The notes under the pieces were generated by a model. The model saw only the letters and a program-made list of their open reading frames with translations, ran no database searches and was not told where the DNA came from. The position numbers and the translations under genes are program-made. A stretch of 64,000 nucleotides of DNA from JAEXOD01 sp964652025 (GTDB lineage Bacteria; Bacteroidota; Ignavibacteria; Ignavibacteriales; Melioribacteraceae), in contig CAZYZX010000011.1 of assembly GCA_964652025.1 (NCBI GenBank), positions 62,001 through 126,000 on the forward strand, given 5' to 3'. Shown here one piece after another: positions 52,414 through 61,170 of the stretch (within the stretch, counting starts at the first letter, position 1; every line of letters begins with the position of its first letter).

Positions 52414-53190
52414 CTAAAGCTTTATTTTATCTCCATCTTTAGCTATTTTTAGCCTTTTTTCCTTAATAAAATTGTTTAAATATATATTATCGAATATTTC
52501 ACTCAATTTATTTAATTCATAATGAACTAAGATTATTTTTCTGTTTTTATTTATCTCTAATAAATTAATTATATCATCTAATCCAATGTGGCTACATTCA
52601 GTTATAAGATGGCTAACCTTACTACCTTCAAACAAATGCAAATCTGTTGCATTGCCTATATCAGAAGTATAGATAAAACTATTTGCTTTTGTATTAAACA
52701 TTAAGCTTAACGATACCGGCTTTATTTCTTCTTTATAATAGGTTTCATAATCTTTATTAGATACGTGCGAATTTATTTTAGCAGTAAATGATAAATTTTC
52801 TTTAATTGTAAAAACATCCTTTTCTTTAATTGGAAAAATGTTAAGACTAAATGGAAATTTACTTGGAAAAAGGAGAAACGTATTTAATAAATTGTTAAAA
52901 ACATCAATAAATTTATAGTAAACATATATAGTTAAAGGTTTTACCCTTTTATAAAGCTTCATGTTTGTTAAAAGACTTGGTAAACCGGAAAGGTGATCTG
53001 AGTGGAAGTGCGTAATTATTATGTCATCTATATTATCAGTAAACGAGTAATTTAGTTTAATTAATTGCTTGCTTATCCCTTCACCGCAATCTATTAATAA
53101 ATCATAATTATTGCATTGCAATAATAGGTTTGTATAAAACCTGTTTAATTCTGTTAAACCGCTACTAGTACCTAAAAAGGTAATATTCAT
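52414..53190 (-). CDS. MBL-fold metallo-hydrolase (RNase Z-like)
   Basis: A 258-residue metallo-beta-lactamase fold protein. It starts 'MNITFLGTSSGLTELNRFYT', followed by the zinc motif 'IITHFHSDHLSGLPSLL' (HxHxDH), and later 'FIYTSDIGNATDL' and 'HLITECSHIG' with further metal ligands. The overall pattern is close to RNase Z/ElaC relatives but lacks recognisable exosite sequence, so the substrate (tRNA 3' end or a small molecule) is uncertain. It is 6 bases before the SPOR gene on the minus strand. Confidence 0.85.
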   Translation of the reverse strand: MNITFLGTSSGLTELNRFYTNLLLQCNNYDLLIDCGEGISKQLIKLNYSFTDNIDDIIITHFHSDHLSGLPSLLTNMKLYKRVKPLTIYVYYKFIDVFNNLLNTFLLFPSKFPFSLNIFPIKEKDVFTIKENLSFTAKINSHVSNKDYETYYKEEIKPVSLSLMFNTKANSFIYTSDIGNATDLHLFEGSKVSHLITECSHIGLDDIINLLEINKNRKIILVHYELNKLSEIFDNIYLNNFIKEKRLKIAKDGDKIKL

Positions 53191-53196
53191 ATTTAA

Positions 53197-53895
53197 TTAT
53201 TTTGTAATTTCAACAACCCTGCTGTCAAGATTAAACAACTTATTTATTTTTTCAAGTTCGGGCAAGGCTTCTTCTTTTGTTTTATATTCCCCAACTGTAA
53301 CAATGTTAAAAATTGTACCAGCAACATTTTTTTCTTTAATTTTAGATTTAAAGCCTTGCTTAAAAAGTTTGCTTTCTAAATCTTTAGCTTTATTTACGTC
53401 TATAAAAGCACCTGTCTGAATGGTATATCTTACAGCTTCAACAACTTCTTTCTTGCTGCTTGTTTCGGTTTTATTTATTACAAGTTCTTTTTCTTGTTTA
53501 ACATCTAAATTCCTATCCGCATTTTGTATATATTTAGAATTTGGATACTCGGTTTTTAACTTAGTTAAATAGTCTTCTGCCTTTTTATAATTACCCAATG
53601 CATAGTGATAAGAGAAAACGCAATAAACACAAGCATCTGCATAAGTAAAATTTGGGTATTTATTTATAATTGTGGTATATCTTGAAAGGGCTAAATCCCC
53701 ATCTTTTGTTAATAATGCATCTAAAAAGATAACAGATGGGTTTTCTGGATCAGTCTGTTTTAATTCTACTAAACTTTTTTTCGCTTTTTCTATTTCACCA
53801 TTTTTAATTTGTTTTAACTGCTCTGTAATGTCTAGCTCTTGAGAAAAAAGATTAATGCTAAACAAAAAAACTATTAAAACTAATATTTTATTCAT
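53197..53895 (-). CDS. SPOR-domain protein with tetratricopeptide-like region
   Basis: A 232-residue precursor with a signal peptide ending near 'INLFS'. Residues about 25-130 look TPR-like ('VCVFSYHYALGNYKKAEDYL'), and the last 70 residues fit a SPOR domain ('VRYTIQTGAFIDVNKAKDLE', 'IFNIVTVGEYKTKEEALPEL'), which binds denuded peptidoglycan at the division site. It likely works in the periplasm in cell-wall or division processes. It is 3 bases downstream of miaB. Confidence 0.82.
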   Translation of the reverse strand: MNKILVLIVFLFSINLFSQELDITEQLKQIKNGEIEKAKKSLVELKQTDPENPSVIFLDALLTKDGDLALSRYTTIINKYPNFTYADACVYCVFSYHYALGNYKKAEDYLTKLKTEYPNSKYIQNADRNLDVKQEKELVINKTETSSKKEVVEAVRYTIQTGAFIDVNKAKDLESKLFKQGFKSKIKEKNVAGTIFNIVTVGEYKTKEEALPELEKINKLFNLDSRVVEITK

Positions 53896-53898
53896 AGC

Positions 53899-55242
53899 TT
53901 AAGCCGTTAAAGATTTAGAATTAAAAGGATTTACTAAATCTACAAATTCACCAAATAAAGTTCCACTAGTAGAACGTGTAATTTTAACTTTAACATAATC
54001 ACCAACTTTTACATTATCAACAACTGGAAATATTGTTACCTTATTACCGTCTGTTCTACCAGCCCAAAATTTATCAGATTTTTTGCTGTATCCTTCTACT
54101 AAAACAACTTCTTCTTTACCAATCATTTCAGCATTTATTTCTGCCGAGATTTTTTGCTGTAAATCTATTATCTCAGTTAATCTACGGGATTTAACTTCTG
54201 GTGGCACATCATCTTTCATTTTATATGCTTTTGTACCTTCACGAGGGGAATAATTAAACATGTAAGCACCATCATACCTAACTTTTTTCAATATATCTAA
54301 AGTTGCTTGATGGTCTTCTTCTGTTTCAGTTGGAAATCCACAAATTATATCTGTAGAAAAACTAACATTTTTAATTTTCCGTTTTGCCTTTTCTATTATA
54401 TTTAAATAATGCTCAATAGTATAAGAGCGATTCATTAATTCTAATATTCTATTACTTCCACTTTGTACTGGTAAATGAATATAGTTACAAATATTATCAT
54501 GTGCTGCAATTGTGTCAATAAGCTTATCAGATAAATCTTGTGGGTGAGATGTAGTAAATCTAATTCTAATAGACCTATCTACTTCTGCACAAGCTTCTAA
54601 TAAGTCTGCAAAATCTTTTCCATTATCGTTATAGGAGTTAACATTTTGCCCAAGTAATGTAACTTCTTTAAAATTTCTAGCAGATAATTGTTTTATTTCT
54701 TCCACAATTGAAACCAACGAGCGGCTTCTTTCTCTTCCCCTAGTAAAAGGGACAACACAGAACGAGCAAAATTTATCGCATCCACGCATTACAGATATCC
54801 ACGCAGAAAGTCCATCCTCTCTATACGGTGTTATATCTTCATACGTTTCGGTTCTAGAAAGTTTTACGCCTATTCCTTTTTCACCTGCAAAAGCTTCATC
54901 TATAAACTGTGGAAGTTTTCGATATTCATCTGGACCAACAACTAAATCTACTATTTTTGTATCTTCTATTAAGTCTTTACGTAAGCGTTCTGCCATACAA
55001 CCTAAAATACCAATAACAAGATTTGGTTGAGTGGCGCGGTACGTTTTTAAATTACCAAGTCTACCATAAATGCGTTGCTCTGCATTATCTCTTACGCTAC
55101 ATGTATTAAGCAAAATTACGTTAGCTTCATCGGGCTTAGTGGTAATATCATACCCTTTGTCCTTTAAAATCCCCATAACAAGTTCGCTATCAGCCACATT
55201 CATCTGACAGCCGTATGTTTCTATATATACTTTATTTGTCAT
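53899..55242 (-). CDS. miaB: tRNA i6A37 methylthiotransferase MiaB
   Basis: A 447-residue radical-SAM enzyme that converts i6A37 to ms2i6A in tRNAs reading U-starting codons. The UPF0004 domain has 'YIETYGCQMNVADSELVMG', the radical-SAM site is 'CDKFCSFCVVPFTRGRERSR' and a C-terminal TRAM domain closes the protein. 'GCQMN' distinguishes MiaB from MtaB and RimO. It follows a 52-residue membrane protein gene by 21 bases and shares its promoter. Confidence 0.97.
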   Translation of the reverse strand: MTNKVYIETYGCQMNVADSELVMGILKDKGYDITTKPDEANVILLNTCSVRDNAEQRIYGRLGNLKTYRATQPNLVIGILGCMAERLRKDLIEDTKIVDLVVGPDEYRKLPQFIDEAFAGEKGIGVKLSRTETYEDITPYREDGLSAWISVMRGCDKFCSFCVVPFTRGRERSRSLVSIVEEIKQLSARNFKEVTLLGQNVNSYNDNGKDFADLLEACAEVDRSIRIRFTTSHPQDLSDKLIDTIAAHDNICNYIHLPVQSGSNRILELMNRSYTIEHYLNIIEKAKRKIKNVSFSTDIICGFPTETEEDHQATLDILKKVRYDGAYMFNYSPREGTKAYKMKDDVPPEVKSRRLTEIIDLQQKISAEINAEMIGKEEVVLVEGYSKKSDKFWAGRTDGNKVTIFPVVDNVKVGDYVKVKITRSTSGTLFGEFVDLVNPFNSKSLTA

Positions 55243-55263
55243 TTATTAATTTCTTTCTTTAAA

Positions 55264-55422
55264 TTAAACCTTAATTAAAAAATACATAATTAAATTAAAT
55301 ACAATAAAAGAAATAATAGTAAAGGCTATTACAAAATTTCTGTTTCGCTTTTTAATATCTTCGGCTAAGTTTATATCTGGTTCTTCGTTACCTTCAATAA
55401 ATTTTTTAATTTTTTTAAACAT
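55264..55422 (-). CDS. Small single-pass membrane protein, 52 residues
   Basis: An ATG at 55422 opens 52 codons, starting MFKKIKKFIEGNEEPD. A basic/acidic N-terminal half is followed by one hydrophobic helix at about residues 30-50 ('FVIAFTIISFIVFNLIMYFL'). AGGTAAAT, four bases of AGGT before the ATG, serves as ribosome binding site, and a promoter with TTG and TAATTTTG boxes lies just upstream. It is the first gene of the miaB operon. Function unknown; its short length and weak family match keep it below certain. Confidence 0.65.
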   Translation of the reverse strand: MFKKIKKFIEGNEEPDINLAEDIKKRNRNFVIAFTIISFIVFNLIMYFLIKV

Positions 55423-55446
55423 ATTTACCTTTTGTTATTAAACTTA

Positions 55447-55477
55447 CAAAATTAACTTATTTTTACCTTTTTAACAA
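55447..55477 (-). promoter_or_regulatory. Bacteroidota-type promoter for the miaB operon
   Basis: On the minus strand TTG (55475-55477) and TAATTTTG (55447-55454) are 20 bases apart, matching the -33/-7 pattern (TTTG/TAnnTTTG) of Bacteroidota sigma factors. The transcript would start roughly at 55440, just before the small gene. Confidence 0.55.
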
Positions 55478-55601
55478 GGATATTAATTTGGGATAACTTA
55501 TATTTATTAAACGCTTAATAATTAAAAAATAGTTTAATAATTTTTACTTTGCAACTATCAAATTAATTATATAATTTAAAAAATTATAATTGGGTTTTTA
55601 T

Positions 55602-58175
55602 ATGAAAAAAGCATTAATAATTTTTGCTATAATAAGCATATTTTTAGTATGCTTATTTTTAAACTTTACTACAGATGTAAAAGACAAAAAAGAGAAAGGT
55701 CCAAACTTGGCACCTAGCGAGTGGTCTTTTTTGCAAAGAACATTCCCATATTTTACTGCGGATTTAGATGCTTATTCAATAGCCTTAAAACAAGTTAATG
55801 CGTTAAAAGAAAGCCAAAATAGATTTTATAAAAACAGCAATTTAACTAGTTGGCAATTTGCAGGACCTATTAACATTGGAGGTCGTGTTGTAGATATCGA
55901 GTTTAATCCAATAGAGCCAAATATTGTTTATGCGGGCGCTGCAACTGGTGGCGTATTTAAATCTACAGATACTGGTTTATCTTGGTTTCCAATTTTTGAT
56001 GACGCCGCAACTTTATCAATTGGCGATATTTGTGTAGATCCTGTTAATCCAAATATAATTTATGTTGGAACCGGTGAAGCTAATGGAGGACATAATAACT
56101 TTCCTGGTGCTGGTGTTTATAAATCAACTGATGCTGGTGTAACTTGGAATTGTATTGGTTTAGAAAAAACGGCATCTATTGGCAGAATAATAATTGACCC
56201 ACAAAATACAAATAGAGTTTTTGTTGCTGCTGTTGGTAGTTATTTTGCACCAAATAACGAACGCGGATTATATTACAGTAGTGACGCTGGCGCTACATGG
56301 GAAAAATCACTTTTTGTAAGCGATTCTACTGGCTGCATTGATGTTATGTTTAATCCTTCTAATAGTAATCTAATGCTTGCTGCTATGTGGGAGCGCGTCC
56401 GAACACCCGGTTACGCTCACCTTTACGGTCCTACAAGCGGCATTTATAGGTCTACTGATGGTGGTGCATCTTGGGTAAAATTATTAAGTGGTCTTCCTAA
56501 TTCTAACACACAAAATGTTGGCAGAATTGGTTTAGCTTATTCTAAAACACAACCTAATTTAGTTTATTCAGTTATTAACGATGGCTATAACTATATTGGA
56601 TTATATAAAACTACTAACTTTGGTAATAATTGGATTAATGTTGATATAGATAATGAAATTGCTGCCGGTGTAAGCAATTTTTCTTGGTATTTTGGTCAAG
56701 TTAGAATTAACCCAGAAGACCATAACAAAATTTATGTTTTAGATGTTTCCTTTATGCGTTCTACTGATGGCGGTAATACATTCCCAATTATATATGGTTA
56801 TAGTGGACCAGATGAGCTACACGTAGATCACCACGCTTTAGCTTTTCATCCTAACAATCCTAATTATCTTATAGAAGGAAATGATGGCGGTATTAATATA
56901 TCTACCGATGGTGGTGTAACTTGGGGAAACCGCGCAATGCTTCCTATAACCCAATTTTACGAGATATGGATTGACGCTTTAAACCCACAAAGGCTTTACG
57001 GCGGTACACAAGATAATAACACCATTAGAACATTAACGGGCGCATTAAACGATTGGCAATCTATTTTAGGTGGCGATGGCATGTATGTTATTGTAGATTA
57101 TACTAACAATAATATTATATATGCAGAATCCCAATGGGGCAATTTAGCAAAATCTACAGATGGTGGTTATACTTTTATGTCTGCTTTAAGTGGTATTAAT
57201 AGCAGTGAACCTAAAAATTGGTCTACACCAGTAGTAATTGACCCCGTTAACCCAAATATTTTATATTATGGTACAGATAGAGTTTATAGAACTACAAATA
57301 GAGCTGCTTCTTGGACAGCTATAAGTCCTAAATTAACAAGCGGATTTTATAGCCCTCGCTTTGGCACTGTTACTACAATTGCAGTTGCACCAAGTAATAC
57401 AAATTATATTTATGCCGGTACAGATGATAGCTACATTTGGGTAAGCAAAAACAATGGCACTAATTGGGTAAAAATTTCTAACAATTTACCAAAACGTTGG
57501 GTAACAAGATTAACCGTTGACCCTACTGATGAAAATACCGTTTACGCAACTTTTTCGGGCTTAAAGTGGAAAGACCCACAACCACACGTTTTTAAAAGTA
57601 CCGATGCAGGCACTAGCTGGATAGATATTAGCTCTAATCTTCCTGATGCCCCCGTTAACGCTTTTGCTGTTTATCCTAACAATACTAATATACTATGCTT
57701 AGGTAGCGATATTGGCGCTTTTATAAGTTATAATAAAGGCGAAACTTGGGAGCTTTTAAGCACAGGATTACCTATTGTACCTATTAATGATATGAAAATT
57801 AACACTGAAACTAGTACCCTTGTTGTTGGCACACATGGCAGGGGAATGTATAAATTAAACTTAGCACAATTTTTAAGCAATATAGAAAACAGCTATTCTC
57901 TAAATCCTAACATGTTTAAACTTAGTCAAAATTATCCAAATCCATTTAATCCAAGCACTACTATTGAGTTTTATATACCAAAAGAAGGAAATGTTAAAAT
58001 TACTGTTTTTAATTCTGTTGGAGAAACCATTAAAGTGCTAACAAATGATAATTTTGAAGCAGGTAGCTATAAAATCAATTTTAACGCAAGCAATTTAGCC
58101 AGTGGTGTTTATTATTATCAAATGGTTTACAACAATAAATATTCTAAAACTAATAAAATGCTATTAGTTAAATAA
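55602..58175 (+). CDS. Secreted beta-propeller (sortilin/BNR-like) protein with T9SS-type C-terminal domain
   Basis: An 857-residue protein with a signal peptide or membrane start ('ALIIFAIISIFLVCLFL'). Many repeats of the form 'GVYKSTDAGVTW' and 'DPVNPNIIYVG' at residues about 90-760 show a BNR/sortilin-type beta-propeller. The last 80 residues, from 'NYPNPFNPSTTIEFYIP' to the final Lys, are a type-A sorting domain that directs export by the type IX secretion system, as in Ignavibacteria. It may be a glycoside hydrolase, adhesin or binding protein. The ATG at 55602 is chosen; a TTG four codons earlier is unlikely. Confidence 0.92.
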   Translation: MKKALIIFAIISIFLVCLFLNFTTDVKDKKEKGPNLAPSEWSFLQRTFPYFTADLDAYSIALKQVNALKESQNRFYKNSNLTSWQFAGPINIGGRVVDIEFNPIEPNIVYAGAATGGVFKSTDTGLSWFPIFDDAATLSIGDICVDPVNPNIIYVGTGEANGGHNNFPGAGVYKSTDAGVTWNCIGLEKTASIGRIIIDPQNTNRVFVAAVGSYFAPNNERGLYYSSDAGATWEKSLFVSDSTGCIDVMFNPSNSNLMLAAMWERVRTPGYAHLYGPTSGIYRSTDGGASWVKLLSGLPNSNTQNVGRIGLAYSKTQPNLVYSVINDGYNYIGLYKTTNFGNNWINVDIDNEIAAGVSNFSWYFGQVRINPEDHNKIYVLDVSFMRSTDGGNTFPIIYGYSGPDELHVDHHALAFHPNNPNYLIEGNDGGINISTDGGVTWGNRAMLPITQFYEIWIDALNPQRLYGGTQDNNTIRTLTGALNDWQSILGGDGMYVIVDYTNNNIIYAESQWGNLAKSTDGGYTFMSALSGINSSEPKNWSTPVVIDPVNPNILYYGTDRVYRTTNRAASWTAISPKLTSGFYSPRFGTVTTIAVAPSNTNYIYAGTDDSYIWVSKNNGTNWVKISNNLPKRWVTRLTVDPTDENTVYATFSGLKWKDPQPHVFKSTDAGTSWIDISSNLPDAPVNAFAVYPNNTNILCLGSDIGAFISYNKGETWELLSTGLPIVPINDMKINTETSTLVVGTHGRGMYKLNLAQFLSNIENSYSLNPNMFKLSQNYPNPFNPSTTIEFYIPKEGNVKITVFNSVGETIKVLTNDNFEAGSYKINFNASNLASGVYYYQMVYNNKYSKTNKMLLVK

Positions 58176-58193
58176 TAATATATGTAAAACATA

Positions 58194-60050
58194 GTGAAAC
58201 AAGAAAATTTAACAGATATTATTGATTTTGTATTAAGTAATAACGGAAGCGCTTTTTTTTATACTCCACCTATTTACAAAAAAGCTAAGTGCTATTTATT
58301 TACAAATCCTAATCAAATAGTACATATTAATTCCAATAGTAGCTTTAGCAAACAATTTAATTTAATAGATGAAAAGCTTACTAATCAATTTAGCTATGCA
58401 TTATTAAATTACGAATTAGGATACATTGTAGAACCAACTTTAAATGAATATTTATCCACCAATAGTAACTTAGGTGTTTTTGCTTTTTTTGATAAAAATG
58501 ATGTAATAACAATTAAAACTAAAAATATTAATTTTAATTACACTTATACCAAAAAGCATTTAAAGTTAGTTAAAAACTTTACAATTAATAGTAATAACAA
58601 TCAATATGCTCAAAAAATTAAAAAAATAAAAGCAGAAATAGAATCTGGAAACACATATCAAGTAAATTTTACACTAAAAACAAGCTTTAAACTTAATACA
58701 AGCATTCAACAATTGTTTTTTTCACTGCTATTCTCACAATCTGCCAAATACGCAGCAATTATTAATATTAATAATAAAATCATAATATCATTTTCCCCCG
58801 AGTTATTTTTTAAGATAAAAAACAACACAATAACAGTTGCGCCAATGAAAGGCACAATAAAAAGAGGCTGCAACTTAAATGAAGATAAGAAAAACAAAAA
58901 ATCATTAAAAAATAGCGAAAAAGAGAAAGCAGAAAACTTAATGATTGTGGATTTAATGCGTAATGATATTGGTAAAATATGCAAAACTGGGAGCGTTAAA
59001 GTTAAACAGTTATTTAAAGTTGAAAAATACGAAACTTTATTCCAAATGATTAGCATAATAAAAGGAGAATTATTACAAAACAAATTTTCAGAGATATTAA
59101 AATGTCTTTTCCCCTGTGGTTCAATTACTGGTGCTCCTAAAATAAAAACGATGAAAATAATTAAGGAATTAGAACAAGAAGAAAGAGGATTATACACAGG
59201 AGCAATTGGCTTTATTACAAATAAATTTACTGTCTTTAATGTAGCTATTAGAACTTTAATAATAGATAAAAATGCTTTTACGGGCACTATGGGGGTTGGT
59301 AGTGGAATTGTTTGGGATGGTATTGCTGAAAATGAATTTAAAGAAGTACTTTTAAAGGCAAAATTTTTACTTAATAATTTTTATTATTTCGAGTTATTTG
59401 AATCGATTTTGGTTACAAATAATAAACCATTTTTACTAAACGAACATTTAGAAAGACTTAAAAATGCCGCAAATTATTTCATGTTTTCTTTTAACAAAAA
59501 AGAAATTCTATTCAAATTAAAAAGTTATATTAATTCCCTTGATAATAATTCTTATAAACTGAAAATTACACTAAACAAATGGGGTGGTATTAAGTTAGAA
59601 TCCCAAAAACTTTTACCAAATAAAAATTATTACAAAGTAGCTATTAGCAAAACAAAAACAGAACCAAACAATAAATTTTTGTACTTTAAAACAACATTAC
59701 GTGCACTTTACGATAAAGAACTGAGTAAATACAAAAAAGAAGGATTTGATGAAGTATTATTCATAAACGAAAATAATAACGTAACAGAAGGCTCGTTTAC
59801 AAATATATTTATTGAGCTTAATGGCAAAATATTTACCCCCACAATTAGCTCGGGCATATTAAACGGAATTTATAGAAGCTATTTGTTAAATAAAAACAAA
59901 CAGATAGAAGAGAAAGAAATATCATACCAAGAGCTATTAAGCGCAGATAAAATTTTTATTTGTAACTCTGTGCGTAAAATTATAAATGTAAAAGAAATTT
60001 GGTATGATAATAAATTAGTTTGGCAAACCAAAACAAGTAGTGAGGAATAA
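58194..60050 (+). CDS. Aminodeoxychorismate synthase/4-amino-4-deoxychorismate lyase fusion
   Basis: A 618-residue fusion. Residues about 120-395 form a chorismate-binding PabB domain ('IKAEIESGNTYQVNFTL', 'APMKGTIKRG' with Lys typical of PabB, 'LMIVDLMRNDIGKI', 'CGSITGAPKIKTMKII', 'GVGSGIVWDG'). Residues about 400-615 form a class IV aminotransferase like PabC ('FLLNEHLERLKNAANYF', PLP-Lys in 'YFKTTLRALYD', 'NNVTEGSFTNIFIE'). It makes p-aminobenzoate for folate. The start is GTG at 58194, without a clear ribosome binding site. Confidence 0.9.
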   Translation: MKQENLTDIIDFVLSNNGSAFFYTPPIYKKAKCYLFTNPNQIVHINSNSSFSKQFNLIDEKLTNQFSYALLNYELGYIVEPTLNEYLSTNSNLGVFAFFDKNDVITIKTKNINFNYTYTKKHLKLVKNFTINSNNNQYAQKIKKIKAEIESGNTYQVNFTLKTSFKLNTSIQQLFFSLLFSQSAKYAAIININNKIIISFSPELFFKIKNNTITVAPMKGTIKRGCNLNEDKKNKKSLKNSEKEKAENLMIVDLMRNDIGKICKTGSVKVKQLFKVEKYETLFQMISIIKGELLQNKFSEILKCLFPCGSITGAPKIKTMKIIKELEQEERGLYTGAIGFITNKFTVFNVAIRTLIIDKNAFTGTMGVGSGIVWDGIAENEFKEVLLKAKFLLNNFYYFELFESILVTNNKPFLLNEHLERLKNAANYFMFSFNKKEILFKLKSYINSLDNNSYKLKITLNKWGGIKLESQKLLPNKNYYKVAISKTKTEPNNKFLYFKTTLRALYDKELSKYKKEGFDEVLFINENNNVTEGSFTNIFIELNGKIFTPTISSGILNGIYRSYLLNKNKQIEEKEISYQELLSADKIFICNSVRKIINVKEIWYDNKLVWQTKTSSEE

Positions 60051-60072
60051 ATAAATATTCCCCAACTATTAA

Positions 60073-60807
60073 TTAAAACAATGTAGCCTTAACAAAAATA
60101 TAAGATATTTTTTGATGCGGATTAATTATATAACTAATCGCAACAGGAATATTATAACTATTAGAAATTGAAAGATTCTTTGCAGCAGTAATTCCCAAAT
60201 TAGTAATTGCAAAAGTATCGTCATTCACTTGGTTCCAAGAACTTTTACCTTGTGCACCACCAGCAACAAAATAAAGGTCATAATCGTTTAATTTAACAGT
60301 ATAGCCAATTTCGGCATATAATGTTTTATCCCCTTCTACACGATTAACTAAGTTACTTGCAACAAGTAAATGAATAGGAAATTCTGCATCGCCATCATAA
60401 GCTAAATCAGCTTCTATTACATGAGAGCCGGTACCATCGTTATTATAATTAAAAAAACTGAGCCCTTCGTAAGGGAAATAAAAATCAATAACCGAAAATG
60501 AAATTGTACCAAAATTCTCTTGTTTATAAGCATATTTAACAGATAAATCGCTTTCACTATAACTACCCGTAAATCCATAAGACCCCCAAGCACCAAGTGT
60601 TAAAGTGCTATACCCAGATAAACCAAAATCTAAGTTTAAATAAGGTTGAAATTGAGGAGTAGAAGGAACACCACCTAAATCCATTCCTCGCCAAATGTAA
60701 CGACTTACCAAATCAGCTCCAAAATTAGCACTCACATTTCCTTGTCCTTCAGCTTTTTCTACCACAAATACCAAAAATAATAAAATGAATATTTTCCAAA
60801 TTCTCAT
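60073..60807 (-). CDS. TorF-family outer-membrane beta-barrel protein
   Basis: A 244-residue precursor with a signal peptide ending around 'EKAEGQG'. The start of the mature part, 'NFGADLVSRYIWRGMDLGG', and alternating hydrophobic strands ending in a Phe-terminal strand ('KISYIFVKATLF') fit the TorF/Gcw_chp type outer-membrane barrel. Function is likely a small-molecule channel or binding protein. It is 10 bases downstream of the 54-residue membrane gene, on the same strand, and convergent with the PabBC gene. Confidence 0.8.
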   Translation of the reverse strand: MRIWKIFILLFLVFVVEKAEGQGNVSANFGADLVSRYIWRGMDLGGVPSTPQFQPYLNLDFGLSGYSTLTLGAWGSYGFTGSYSESDLSVKYAYKQENFGTISFSVIDFYFPYEGLSFFNYNNDGTGSHVIEADLAYDGDAEFPIHLLVASNLVNRVEGDKTLYAEIGYTVKLNDYDLYFVAGGAQGKSSWNQVNDDTFAITNLGITAAKNLSISNSYNIPVAISYIINPHQKISYIFVKATLF

Positions 60808-60817
60808 TAATTTTTCC

Positions 60818-60982
60818 TTAAAAATGATAAAATGATAAAAATAACAAGACTAAAATAATAAGTAATAGAATTAATCTAATATATTTTGTTGTTTTGAACT
60901 TTTTATTTATAACTTTACGGTCTTGCGATGCATTATACTTTTTAAAATCCCCTTGGGTAGGATCCCAATTATTAAAACTCAT
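60818..60982 (-). CDS. Small single-pass membrane protein, 54 residues
   Basis: An ATG at 60982 opens 54 codons, starting MSFNNWDPTQGDFKKYNASQ. The soluble N-terminal half has an aromatic/Asn-rich start and a Lys-rich stretch; the last 20 residues form one hydrophobic helix ('LILLLIILVLLFLSFYHF'). AAAGGT lies six bases before the ATG. Its stop is 10 bases before the TorF-like gene, whose AAGGA site overlaps the stop codon, so the two are likely co-expressed. No family recognised. Confidence 0.65.
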   Translation of the reverse strand: MSFNNWDPTQGDFKKYNASQDRKVINKKFKTTKYIRLILLLIILVLLFLSFYHF

Positions 60983-61141
60983 GTTATACCTTTATTTATT
61001 ACTAAATTATTATCGAATTTTTCAAAATTTATTTTAATAATAAATGTTTTGTATCACAAAAATACATTTATTTTATTAATATCCTAAATAAAGTTGATTT
61101 AAGTAATAATTTTAGTATATTTAACTTTAAATATTATTTAC

Positions 61142-61149
61142 TATTTTTG
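61142..61149 (+). promoter_or_regulatory. Possible -7 box upstream of the CPBP protease gene
   Basis: TATTTTTG fits TAnnTTTG and lies 21 bases before the ATG of the protease gene. No TTG at the expected distance is seen, so support is partial. Confidence 0.35.
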
Positions 61150-61170
61150 TAAATTAAAATAATTACTTAT

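Noticed and set aside
58706..59287. 193-codon minus-strand open frame inside the PabB-PabC gene
   Set aside because: Antisense to conserved chorismate-binding motifs; no family features of its own.
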